Source: Sphingobium lactosutens
Lineage (GTDB): Bacteria; Pseudomonadota; Alphaproteobacteria; Sphingomonadales; Sphingomonadaceae
Length of the DNA stretch: 64,000 nucleotides
Reading direction: 5' to 3'
Assembly (NCBI RefSeq): GCF_013393185.1
Contig: NZ_QJQX01000070.1
Span: forward strand, 1 to 64,000
Positions within the stretch are counted from its first letter, which is position 1; the number at the start of each line of letters is the position of its first letter. Below are positions 42,493 through 51,378 of the stretch, in pieces. Under the pieces are notes generated by a model that worked only from the letters and a program-made list of their open reading frames with translations, was not told the origin of the DNA and did no database searches. Position numbers and translations under genes: made by a program.

Positions 42493-45400
42493 ATGACCGA
42501 CACCAATTTCATGGCCAGCCCGGAAGAGCGCGCGCGTATCGCTGCGCAGGGCATGTATCATCCCGATCTGGAAGGCGACGCCTGCGGCGTGGGCCTGGTC
42601 GCCGCGACCGATGGTCGCCCCAGCCGCCGCGTGGTCGCCAGCGCGATCGATGCGCTCAAGGCCGTGTGGCACCGTGGCGCCGTCGACGCCGATGGCAAGA
42701 CCGGCGACGGCGCGGGCATCCATGTCGACCTGCCGGTCCGCTTCTTCGATGACTGCATCGCCGACAGCGGGCACAAGCCGCTGCCCAACCGCCTCGCCGT
42801 TGGCATGGTCTTCCTGCCGCGCACGGACCTTGGCGCGCAGGAAGCCTGCCGCACCATCGTCGAAAGCGAGATCATCGAAGCGGGCTATACCATCTATGGC
42901 TGGCGCCAGGTGCCGGTCGACGTGTCGGTCATCGGCCAGAAGGCGCAGGCGACCCGTCCCGAAATCGAGCAGATCATGATCGCCGGTCCGATGCCGGAAG
43001 AACGCGACATGGCCGAGTTCGAGAAGGATCTCTACCTGATCCGCCGCCGCATCGAAAAGAAGGCGATCGCCGCGCAGATCAACGACTTCTACATCTGCTC
43101 GCTGTCGTGCCGTTCGATCATCTACAAGGGGCTGTTCCTCGCCGAATCGCTGTCGGTCTTCTACCCGGACCTTCAGGACGAACGGTTCGAGAGCCGCGTC
43201 GCGATCTTCCACCAGCGCTATTCGACCAACACCTTCCCGCAATGGTGGCTGGCCCAGCCGTTCCGCACGCTCGCCCATAATGGCGAGATCAACACGATCC
43301 GCGGCAACAAGAACTGGATGAAGAGCCACGAGATCAAGATGGCCTCGCTGGCCTTTGGCGAACAGTCGGAGGACATCAAGCCGGTGATCCCGGCGGGCGC
43401 ATCGGACACCGCCGCGCTCGACGCCGTGTTCGAGGCGATCTGCCGTTCGGGCCGCGATGCGCCGACCGCCAAGCTGATGCTGGTGCCGGAGGCATGGCAG
43501 GACGACAGCGCCGAACTGCCCAAGGCGCATGCCGACATGTATGAATATCTCGCCTCCGTGATGGAGCCGTGGGACGGCCCTGCCGCGCTGGCTATGACCG
43601 ACGGCCGCTGGGTCGTGGCGGGCGTCGACCGCAACGCGCTGCGTCCGCTGCGCTATACGCTGACCGGCGACAATCTGCTGATCGTGGGGTCGGAAACCGG
43701 CATGGTCGTCGTGCCCGAAACCACCATCGTCAAGAAGGGCCGCATGGGTCCGGGCCAGATGATCGCCGTCGACTTGCAGGAAGGCGAAATCTACGACGAC
43801 CGCGCGATCAAGGACCAGATCGCCGGTGAGCGCCCCTATGGCGACCTGATCAAGGACTTCCTGACCGTCGATGACCTGGCCGACGCGCCGAGCGCGCTGC
43901 CGGCATGGGACAAGGCGGAACTGACCCGCCGTCAGGTGGCCGCCAACCTGACGCTGGAGGATATGGAGCTGATCCTCAGCCCCATGGTCGAGGATGCGAA
44001 GGAAGCCATCGGATCGATGGGCGACGACACGCCGCTCGCCGTCATTTCCGACAAGCCGCGCACCATCAGCCATTTCTTCCGTCAGAATTTCAGCCAGGTC
44101 ACAAACCCGCCGATCGATCCCTTGCGCGAACGGCATGTGATGAGCCTGAAGACGCGCTTCTCCAACCTCCACAACATATTGGAGGAAGGCGCGCAGAACA
44201 GCCATGTGCTGGTGCTGGAATCGCCGGTGGTGACGAGCGCCGAATGGGCGCGGCTCAAGGCCTATTTCGGCCCGGCCGTGGCCGAGATCGACTGCACCTT
44301 CCCCGCGACCGGCGGGCAGGAGCAGTTGCGCGCCGCCATCGCCCGCATCCGCGAGGAAGCCGAGCAGGCGGTCCGCGAAGGCCGCACCGAAATCTTCCTG
44401 ACCGATGAAGGCGTCAGCGCCGAGCGCGTCGCCATTCAGGGCGTGCTGGCGGCCGCCGCCGTCCACACCCACCTGGTCCGCAAGGGGCTGCGCAGCTACG
44501 CATCGATCAACGTGCGGTCCGCCGAAGCGCTCGACACCCATTATTATGCGGTGCTGATCGGCGTTGGCGCCACCACGGTGAACGCCTATCTGGCCGAAGC
44601 CAGCATCGCCGACCGCCACGCCCGTGGCCTGTTCGGCGATTTGAGCTTCGACCAGTGCGTCGAGCGCTATCGCGTCGCGATCAACGAAGGCCTGCTGAAG
44701 ATCATGTCCAAAATGGGCATCGCGGTCGTCAGCTCCTATCGCGGCGGCTATAATTTCGAAGCGGTCGGCCTGTCGCGCGCGCTGGTCAACGATCTCTTCC
44801 CCGGCATGCCGGCGAAGATTTCGGGCGAAGGCTATGCCTCGCTCCATTACAGCGCGATGATGCGCCATGACGCCGCGCATGACAGCGCGGTGGTGCGCCT
44901 GCCGATCGGCGGCTTCTATCGCCAGCGCAACGGCGGCGAGGCGCATGCCTATTCGGCGCAGCTGATGCACCTGCTCCAGACTTCGGTCGCGACCGACAGC
45001 TATTCGACCTATCTGCAATTCTCGCGCGGCGTGCGCGACCTGCCGTCGGTCTATCTGCGCGACCTGCTGGAGTTCAACTTCGCGCGTGAGGCGGTGCCGA
45101 TCGACGAGGTCGAGGCTACCACGGAAATCCGCAAGCGCTTCGTGACGCCGGGCATGTCGCTGGGCGCGCTCAGCCCCGAAGCGCATGAGACGCTGGCGAT
45201 CGCCATGAACCGCATCGGCGCCAAGGCGGTGTCGGGCGAGGGTGGCGAGGATGCCGCGCGCTTCAAGCCCTATGAGAATGGCGACAACGCCAATTCGGTG
45301 ATCAAGCAGATCGCGTCGGGCCGCTTCGGCGTCCATGCCGAATATCTGGGTTCGGCCGAGGAAATCGAGATCAAGGTCGCGCAGGGTGCCAAGCCCGGCG

Positions 45401-47028
45401 AGGGCGGCCAGCTGCCCGGCTTCAAGGTGACGGAATTCATCGCCCGCCTGCGTCACTCGACGCCCGGCGTGACGCTGATCTCGCCGCCGCCGCACCATGA
45501 CATTTACTCGATCGAGGATCTGGCGCAGCTCATTTACGACTGCAAGATGATCAACCCGCGCGCCAAGGTGTGCGTGAAGCTGGTCAGCCAGGCCGGCATT
45601 GGCACGGTCGCGGCCGGCGTGGCGAAGGCCCATGCCGACGTCATCCTGATCGCCGGCCATGTCGGCGGCACCGGCGCATCGCCCCAGACCTCGATCAAAT
45701 ATGCCGGCACGCCGTGGGAAATGGGCCTGTCGGAAGCCAATCAGGTGCTGACCCTCAACGGTCTGCGTCACCGGGTGAAGCTGCGCACCGATGGCGGGCT
45801 CAAGACCGGCCGCGACATCGTGATCGCGGCGATCCTGGGCGCGGAAGAGTTCGGCATCGGTACGCTGTCGCTGGTCGCCATGGGCTGCATCATGGTGCGC
45901 CAGTGCCACAGCAACACCTGCCCGGTCGGCGTCTGCGTGCAGGATGAAAAGCTGCGGGCGAAGTTCACCGGCACGCCGGAGAAGGTCATCAACCTGATGA
46001 CCTTCATCGCCGAGGAAGTGCGCGAAATCCTCGCGCGTCTGGGCTATCGCAGCTTGGACGAGGTGATCGGGCGGACCGAACTGCTCAAGCAGGTCAATCG
46101 TGGTGCCGAGCATCTCGACGATCTCGACCTCAACCCGATCTTGGCGAAGGTCGACGCGCCTGACGATCAGCGTCGTTTCAGCCTGGAGGGCCGCAACCCG
46201 GTTCCCGAAAGCCTGGACGCGCAGATGATGAAGGATGCGCGCGCCGTGTTCGAGCGGGGCGAAAAGATGCAGCTCACCTATACGGTGCGCAACACGCATC
46301 GCGCCGTGGGGACGCGCCTGTCCGCCGCCGTGACCGAGAAGTTCGGCATGTCGACGCTGGCTGACGGCCATCTGACCGTCCGCCTGCGCGGCAGCGCGGG
46401 CCAGTCGCTGGGCGCGTTTCTGTGCAAGGGCATCAAGCTGGAAGTGTTCGGCGACGCCAACGACTATGTCGGCAAGGGGCTGTCGGGCGGCATCATCTCG
46501 GTGCGCACGACCGTGTCCTCGCCGCTGTCGTCGAAGGACAACACCATCCTTGGCAACACCGTCCTCTACGGCGCGACCAGCGGTAAGCTGTTCGCGGCGG
46601 GTCAGGCGGGCGAACGCTTCGCCGTCCGCAATTCGGGCGCGCAGGTCGTGGTCGAAGGCTGCGGCGCGAATGGCTGCGAATATATGACCGGCGGCACGGC
46701 GGTGATCCTGGGCCAGACCGGCGCCAATTTCGGTGCGGGCATGACCGGCGGCATGGCCTTCATCCTCGACGAGGATGGCAGCTTCCCGACGCGCGCCAAC
46801 CCGGAAAGCATCGTCTGGCAGCGGCTGGAAAGCGCCCATTGGGAGGCCGAGCTGAAGGCGCTGATAGCCCAGCATGCGGTGGCGACCGACAGCAAATGGT
46901 CGAACACCATCCTGGACGACTGGGACCGCTGGCGCCGCTATTTCTGGCAGGTGTGCCCGAAGGAAATGATCAATCGCCTCGCCCATCCGCTGAGCGACGC
47001 GCAGGCGGAGGTCGTCGCGGCCGAATAA
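42493..47028 (+). CDS. gltB: Glutamate synthase large (alpha) subunit
   Basis: A 1511-residue protein. The N-terminal class II amidotransferase domain begins at the catalytic Cys31 in EGDACGVGLVAA after a short propeptide. The central domain and FMN-binding synthase domain follow (GQLPGFKVTEFIARLRH, CHSNTCPVGVC for the 3Fe-4S cluster). The C-terminal GXGXG beta-helix domain (VEGCGANGCEYMTGG) ends the protein. It makes two glutamates from glutamine and 2-oxoglutarate with GltD. The ATG follows an 85-bp gap after the DUF2059 gene. Confidence 0.98.
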   Translation: MTDTNFMASPEERARIAAQGMYHPDLEGDACGVGLVAATDGRPSRRVVASAIDALKAVWHRGAVDADGKTGDGAGIHVDLPVRFFDDCIADSGHKPLPNRLAVGMVFLPRTDLGAQEACRTIVESEIIEAGYTIYGWRQVPVDVSVIGQKAQATRPEIEQIMIAGPMPEERDMAEFEKDLYLIRRRIEKKAIAAQINDFYICSLSCRSIIYKGLFLAESLSVFYPDLQDERFESRVAIFHQRYSTNTFPQWWLAQPFRTLAHNGEINTIRGNKNWMKSHEIKMASLAFGEQSEDIKPVIPAGASDTAALDAVFEAICRSGRDAPTAKLMLVPEAWQDDSAELPKAHADMYEYLASVMEPWDGPAALAMTDGRWVVAGVDRNALRPLRYTLTGDNLLIVGSETGMVVVPETTIVKKGRMGPGQMIAVDLQEGEIYDDRAIKDQIAGERPYGDLIKDFLTVDDLADAPSALPAWDKAELTRRQVAANLTLEDMELILSPMVEDAKEAIGSMGDDTPLAVISDKPRTISHFFRQNFSQVTNPPIDPLRERHVMSLKTRFSNLHNILEEGAQNSHVLVLESPVVTSAEWARLKAYFGPAVAEIDCTFPATGGQEQLRAAIARIREEAEQAVREGRTEIFLTDEGVSAERVAIQGVLAAAAVHTHLVRKGLRSYASINVRSAEALDTHYYAVLIGVGATTVNAYLAEASIADRHARGLFGDLSFDQCVERYRVAINEGLLKIMSKMGIAVVSSYRGGYNFEAVGLSRALVNDLFPGMPAKISGEGYASLHYSAMMRHDAAHDSAVVRLPIGGFYRQRNGGEAHAYSAQLMHLLQTSVATDSYSTYLQFSRGVRDLPSVYLRDLLEFNFAREAVPIDEVEATTEIRKRFVTPGMSLGALSPEAHETLAIAMNRIGAKAVSGEGGEDAARFKPYENGDNANSVIKQIASGRFGVHAEYLGSAEEIEIKVAQGAKPGEGGQLPGFKVTEFIARLRHSTPGVTLISPPPHHDIYSIEDLAQLIYDCKMINPRAKVCVKLVSQAGIGTVAAGVAKAHADVILIAGHVGGTGASPQTSIKYAGTPWEMGLSEANQVLTLNGLRHRVKLRTDGGLKTGRDIVIAAILGAEEFGIGTLSLVAMGCIMVRQCHSNTCPVGVCVQDEKLRAKFTGTPEKVINLMTFIAEEVREILARLGYRSLDEVIGRTELLKQVNRGAEHLDDLDLNPILAKVDAPDDQRRFSLEGRNPVPESLDAQMMKDARAVFERGEKMQLTYTVRNTHRAVGTRLSAAVTEKFGMSTLADGHLTVRLRGSAGQSLGAFLCKGIKLEVFGDANDYVGKGLSGGIISVRTTVSSPLSSKDNTILGNTVLYGATSGKLFAAGQAGERFAVRNSGAQVVVEGCGANGCEYMTGGTAVILGQTGANFGAGMTGGMAFILDEDGSFPTRANPESIVWQRLESAHWEAELKALIAQHAVATDSKWSNTILDDWDRWRRYFWQVCPKEMINRLAHPLSDAQAEVVAAE

Positions 47029-47048
47029 GCCGCCGACGTCGCTAACCT

Positions 47049-47537
47049 TTATTGGGGGCTGGTCGGGACGATGGGGGGCGCTTGCTCCGCGTCGGCCTGC
47101 CCGGCCCCTGATTGTGTCGGCACCACCGCCACCGGAACCGTGCGGGCGGCCACCGGCGCGCTGTCGGCGAATCGGACGACGCTGACCGGGGGGGATGGCG
47201 GCGGCACTTCCGTAACCGACGGCACATCGGGCGATTCGGACAGATAATCCCGCACCACCGGATCGTCGCTGCCCGAAATCATGCCGTCACCATCGAGGCC
47301 CGCCATCTGCGCGGCATAGTGGCGGTCGGCGAGCGTCGGCCCGCATCCGGTGCAGTGAATCTCGGTCGGACCGGGATCGGCCGGCGCGGGCGCTGCCTCG
47401 CTCGCCTGCGTCGCGCCATAGGGATCGTCCGGCCGTTCCAGCGGCGATCGCTGGGGACTGGTGACATAGCCGCCCAACGCCAGCCCCATGGCCGCCGCTG
47501 CGGTCATCGTCGTTGCTGACAGCATCCACAGGCGCAT
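47049..47537 (-). CDS. Hypothetical exported or membrane-anchored Pro-rich protein
   Basis: A 162-residue protein, not recognised. It has an N-terminal hydrophobic segment (about 8-24: ATTMTAAAAMGLALGG), a CTGC motif near residue 62, a region rich in Asp/Gly/Ser and a Pro/Val-rich C-terminus. It converges on gltB, with 20 bp between. The CTGC pair could be redox active or metal binding. Coding status is supported by codon pattern only. Confidence 0.6.
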   Translation of the reverse strand: MRLWMLSATTMTAAAAMGLALGGYVTSPQRSPLERPDDPYGATQASEAAPAPADPGPTEIHCTGCGPTLADRHYAAQMAGLDGDGMISGSDDPVVRDYLSESPDVPSVTEVPPPSPPVSVVRFADSAPVAARTVPVAVVPTQSGAGQADAEQAPPIVPTSPQ

Positions 47538-47687
47538 CGCTCGTCCACGCTCCTATGCCAGAAAAGAAACAACTCCTTTTGCGACAATCATAACGCAGAT
47601 GCAGATCACTTGTTGCATGACCCAAAAGCCTTTGCTAAGGGCCGCCTCCTACCAAGGCACCGGCGCCGCCGGTTTCCTGTTTGATGT

Positions 47688-47774
47688 GCGGTCATGGCGG
47701 AATTGGTAGACGCGCAACGTTGAGGTCGTTGTGGCCGAAAGGCCGTGGAAGTTCGAGTCTTCTTGACCGCACCA
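47688..47774 (+). tRNA. tRNA-Leu (GAG anticodon)
   Basis: Seven-bp acceptor pair GCGGTCA/TGACCGC with encoded ACCA 3' end. The D-arm is GGCGGAATTGGTAGACGC, the anticodon stem is CAACG/CGTTG with loop TTGAGGT, a type II variable arm GTGGCCGAAAGGCCGTG is present, and the T-loop is TTCGAGT. Total 87 nt including CCA. It decodes CUC/CUU. The virB cluster begins 43 bp downstream in opposite orientation. Confidence 0.96.
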
Positions 47775-47817
47775 TCATCCTTTACCGGAATGATCATCGC
47801 CTTCGGGCACACTGCGC

Positions 47818-48813
47818 TCAGCGCGCGATCACCACGTCCGTCACCTGTCGCTTGCCGCCCACGCGGCCGAGTTGGACATAGACGCCGATGCAGCTCTGCA
47901 CATAGTGGCGCACATCCTCCCGGCTGAGGCGCGACCCGCCCTGGAGCACCAGCAGAACGATCTGCTCGATCGCCCGCGCGGGGCTGTCGGCATGGACCGT
48001 CGTCATCGATCCGGGATGGCCGGTATTGACCGCACGCAGGAAGGCATAGGCTTCCGGCCCGCGCAGTTCGCCCAGGATGATCCGGTCGGGCCGCATGCGC
48101 AGCGACGCCGCGACCAGATCGTCGGCACTGACCTGCGCTTCCCCCAATTCGCTGCGCGACGCCAGCAGCCCCACGGCATTGTCGTGGCGCAGCAGCAGTT
48201 CGGGCGCATCCTCGATCAGGATCAGCCGCTCTTCGGCCGGAATCTCGCGCATCAGCGCGTTAAGGAAGGTAGTCTTGCCGGTGGAGGTGCCGCCCGACAC
48301 CAGAATCGTCTTGCGCGCCCGCACCGCCGCCGCCAGCGCGCCGCCGACATCGCCCCGATCCAGCAGCGCGTTCAGCGCCTCATGCCCTGCATGATGATTC
48401 GGATCGACATCGGTCCGCACGCCGTCGAACGCGCCGCTGGCGACATAGTCGGCCAGTTCCAGATCGGGCGAGAGATGCTTGCGGATCGCCATGGCGAGCG
48501 GCCCCCGCGTTGCCGGCGGTGCGATGATCTGGACGCGCGCGCCGCCCGGCAGCGTCGCCGACAACAGCGGATGGGCGCGGCTGATCCCCTGATTGCTGAA
48601 CGCCGCGATCTGCGTCGCCAGACGCGCCAGCAGACTTTCGTCGATCGCCGGCAGGGCGTGGCGCTCGATCTGGCCGACTATGGTTTCCGCCCAGACTTCG
48701 CCCGGCCGGTTCACATAGATATCGGTCACATCCGGCCGCGCGAGAATATCCTGAAGTGGCGCGAGATAGCTGGCGAGATAGACTCCGCCGCCCGCCGGAT
48801 CGATCGGCTTCAT
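47818..48813 (-). CDS. virB11: Type IV secretion ATPase VirB11
   Basis: A 331-residue hexameric ATPase with Walker A GGTSTGKTTF, Asp box (LILIEDAPEL), Walker B-like RPDRIILGELRGPEAY and His box (GHPGSMTTVHAD). The N-terminal domain is DVTDIYVNRPGEVW. It powers pilus assembly and substrate transfer with VirB4. Start overlaps the virB10 stop by four bases. Last gene of the cluster. Confidence 0.96.
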   Translation of the reverse strand: MKPIDPAGGGVYLASYLAPLQDILARPDVTDIYVNRPGEVWAETIVGQIERHALPAIDESLLARLATQIAAFSNQGISRAHPLLSATLPGGARVQIIAPPATRGPLAMAIRKHLSPDLELADYVASGAFDGVRTDVDPNHHAGHEALNALLDRGDVGGALAAAVRARKTILVSGGTSTGKTTFLNALMREIPAEERLILIEDAPELLLRHDNAVGLLASRSELGEAQVSADDLVAASLRMRPDRIILGELRGPEAYAFLRAVNTGHPGSMTTVHADSPARAIEQIVLLVLQGGSRLSREDVRHYVQSCIGVYVQLGRVGGKRQVTDVVIAR

Positions 48814-49889
48814 CGCGCGCCTTCGACATCCGTGAAGTCGAGGTCGCGGGCGACGAAGACACTGATCGATGCGCCCGGCTTCACCTTCAGCGTCGGCGGG
48901 ATCTGTGGCGTCTGGATCGCTTGGTTGACGCCGTTCACCGACCCCTGGATCGGGACGATGATCTGGGTGCCGCGCCGGGACGTCGCCAGCCCGACGCCGA
49001 CATCGAGCGCGGATTGCAGGATCGCCCCGGAAAAGCGATCGAGGAAATGGCTGTCGACATCCGCCTTCATGCCGGTTCGGCCGACCCGGTCGGCCGATGG
49101 CGAGGCGATGCTGATGGTCGCGCCGTCCGGCCGGATCAGGCGCGTCCAGTTGACCAGCGCGCGCTTCTGCCCCTGCGCGGTATCGGCGCGATATTCGCCG
49201 ACCAGCCGGCTGCCGCGCGGGATCAGGATGCGCGTGCCGTCAAAGCCGTAGACATTGCGCGACACGATGGCGCGGGCAAAGCCCGGTCGCGAGGAATCGA
49301 AGCCCGATTCCAGCACCGCCTGAATCAGCGTCCCCTGCACCACGGTCGTGGCGCGATCGGCGAACATGCCCGCCCGCGCGCGATCGCTGTTGGTCGGCGT
49401 CGGTGTCGAACCAGGGGATGGCGCCACGTCCGGCACCGCATCGCCCGGCTTCTGCCCGGCAGCGCTGTTGTCGATGACGAGCGGATTGCCCTCGGCGCGG
49501 CGCGGCGGCGCTGCGGGCGGCGCTTCATATTGGGGCGGTGGTGGCGCGGTGTAGGGGATGAAGCTGCCGGGCACCGGCCCGCGCGCCGGCGGCGCCACCG
49601 GGAATGGCTGTGCGGGCGGCGCGACATAGGCGACGGCCGGCGGCGGGGCCGGTTCGGGCGGGATGAACAGCGAAGGGAGGGGACTGCCTGCCTGTACCTG
49701 ATCGGTCGAACCGGGCGCGACGCTGGGCGCGCTCAGCGCCTGACGGCGCGCATTGAGGACGGTGAACAGGCCGACCGCGGCGAGCAGTGCGATCAGCACC
49801 AATGCGATCGGAGGCAGGCCGCCGCGCGGGCGCTGCACCACCGGCAGGACCGACTCCTCCGGCGATTCCGGGGGCGTGGATGCGGTCAT
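48810..49889 (-). CDS. virB10: Type IV secretion core-complex protein VirB10
   Basis: A 359-residue protein with one N-terminal membrane helix (LPPIALVLIALLAAVGLFTVLNA), a Pro-rich periplasmic linker (about 70-170) and the TrbI/VirB10 beta-barrel domain (GTLIQAVLESGF, RGSRLVGEYR). It bridges both membranes. The start overlaps the virB9 stop by four bases; a longer upstream frame inside virB9 is rejected. Confidence 0.94.
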   Translation of the reverse strand: MTASTPPESPEESVLPVVQRPRGGLPPIALVLIALLAAVGLFTVLNARRQALSAPSVAPGSTDQVQAGSPLPSLFIPPEPAPPPAVAYVAPPAQPFPVAPPARGPVPGSFIPYTAPPPPQYEAPPAAPPRRAEGNPLVIDNSAAGQKPGDAVPDVAPSPGSTPTPTNSDRARAGMFADRATTVVQGTLIQAVLESGFDSSRPGFARAIVSRNVYGFDGTRILIPRGSRLVGEYRADTAQGQKRALVNWTRLIRPDGATISIASPSADRVGRTGMKADVDSHFLDRFSGAILQSALDVGVGLATSRRGTQIIVPIQGSVNGVNQAIQTPQIPPTLKVKPGASISVFVARDLDFTDVEGAR

Positions 49890-50578
49890 GGCTGCGCCTC
49901 CGCCGGCACGGGCGCCTCGGCCAGACGCTTCGCCCGCGCGACATGCTTGTCGACGCGGAAGACGAGCTGCTGGGACACCGCGTCGATCACCAGCCGGTCG
50001 TCGCGCATCATGCCGTTGATCAGCATTTCCCGTCCCTGCCCGTCCACCGCATAGACCGCCGGCAGGCTGACGTCCGTGGCCCATTGGATGAAGGTCCGCT
50101 CGCCATCGTCGCCGATATGGGATGGCCAGAGCGTCCGGTCGCCGGTCAGCCGATAGGCATGGGTCAGGCCGACCGGCACCGCGCTCATCGGCGGCGGGGG
50201 CGGCGGGTAGTTGAAGCGCAGTCGGTAGAGAGTTTGCGCATAGCTGGGCACCAGATCGAAATGATAGCTACGCTCGGTGGTCGCAACCGTCATGTTGGTG
50301 GTGACGCCGCCCTGCGCGGCCTTTACGACCAGCTGGTTGCCGGCGCGGTTTGCCGCCACCTGCCACACGCCGCTGTCGCCCACGGCGACGCTGGTGATCC
50401 TTTCGTCCGCCGCAAATTCGATCGTCAATTGGTAGCCGGCGGCGCATTCGATGCGAAACACCTGATCGGCCCGATAGTCGATCGTGCGCACGCGCGGGTC
50501 GACCGCGCCATCCTGCGCGATCGCGGGCATGGCTGCGATCATCGCCCCTATCATCGCCAGGCTGTGGATAACTTTCAT
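49886..50578 (-). CDS. virB9: Type IV secretion outer-membrane-associated protein VirB9
   Basis: A 230-residue periplasmic protein with a signal peptide (cleavage near AIA-QD) and the VirB9/CagX domains (VDPRVRTIDYRADQVFRIE and WATDVSLPAVYAVDGQGREMLING). A YPPPPPP linker separates the domains. It normally binds the lipoprotein VirB7, which is absent here. It overlaps virB8 and virB10 by four bases each. Confidence 0.93.
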   Translation of the reverse strand: MKVIHSLAMIGAMIAAMPAIAQDGAVDPRVRTIDYRADQVFRIECAAGYQLTIEFAADERITSVAVGDSGVWQVAANRAGNQLVVKAAQGGVTTNMTVATTERSYHFDLVPSYAQTLYRLRFNYPPPPPPMSAVPVGLTHAYRLTGDRTLWPSHIGDDGERTFIQWATDVSLPAVYAVDGQGREMLINGMMRDDRLVIDAVSQQLVFRVDKHVARAKRLAEAPVPAEAQP

Positions 50579-51378
50579 AACTCCACCGGCGCGGCTTGCG
50601 GGCGGGGAGCCGGGATGATGACACGGCCCGGCGACTGGACGCCCGCAGGGGATTGGGACGCCGACGGCGCGGTAGCCGGTGCCGGCGCGGGTTCGGGCGC
50701 CAACGCCTCCGCACTGACCGCGTAGCTTTGCACCTGGAAGCCGAGCGGGTTCACATAGCGATCCTCGACCGACATGGGCGCGTTGGAATAGCCATAGCGC
50801 ACGACCGTTACCCAGGGCTGCGCCGCCGCCGCCGGCCGTCCCGCATCCTGCCGCACCGTGTCGAAGCGGACCAGTGCGCTGTTGGGACCGATGGTCGATA
50901 CGCTCTTCACCCGCACGCTGACGATGCTGCCGCGCGGATAGAGGGCGAGCGGACTGCGCGGGTTGGACGCGGGCATCTGCGCCAGATAGGCCGCCCGCGC
51001 CTGCCCCGTCGACCAGAGCGCGACCTTGCGATAATTGGCTTGCAACCCATTGATGTCGAAGCTTTCCCGCCCGATCACATATTGCACCAGGAAGGACTGG
51101 GTCAGCGCAGCCTTGCTGGACACAAGCTGCGGTTCCAGGGGTTTGAGCGCCTGGACATAGCCGGTCTGCCGGTCGACCATCAGCGTATAGGGTTCGACCT
51201 GTTTCAGCGGCACCAGCAGCACCAGCGCCAGCGCCTCCAGCAGCGCGACGGCGACGGCGACAATCGCCACGATCCAGGCGGTGCGGCGGGACGATCGCAG
51301 GGCGTCGGTCCGATCCTCGGACCAGCTGCGCGCTTGCTCGAAATAGGTGTCGAGCGGTTCCTTGGTGGCGGCTGTCAT
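50575..51378 (-). CDS. virB8: Type IV secretion inner-membrane protein VirB8
   Basis: A 267-residue protein with a single membrane helix near 33-57 and a periplasmic VirB8/NTF2-like domain (VLLVPLKQVEPYTLMVDRQTG and WSTGQARAAYLAQM). It nucleates the secretion channel. The tail is Pro/Ala rich. Four-base overlaps with virB6 and virB9. Confidence 0.93.
   Translation of the reverse strand: MTAATKEPLDTYFEQARSWSEDRTDALRSSRRTAWIVAIVAVAVALLEALALVLLVPLKQVEPYTLMVDRQTGYVQALKPLEPQLVSSKAALTQSFLVQYVIGRESFDINGLQANYRKVALWSTGQARAAYLAQMPASNPRSPLALYPRGSIVSVRVKSVSTIGPNSALVRFDTVRQDAGRPAAAAQPWVTVVRYGYSNAPMSVEDRYVNPLGFQVQSYAVSAEALAPEPAPAPATAPSASQSPAGVQSPGRVIIPAPRPQAAPVEL

Noticed and set aside
42283..46986. 1567-codon open frame antisense to gltB
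   Set aside because: High-GC shadow of a confident gltB gene. Its product is Arg/His/Ala/Asp-rich with no domains.
49890..50084. N-terminal extension of virB10 inside virB9
   Set aside because: Low-complexity Gly/Arg-rich residues encoded by the virB9 region; the ATG at 49889 gives the usual VirB10 N-terminus and a four-base overlap.
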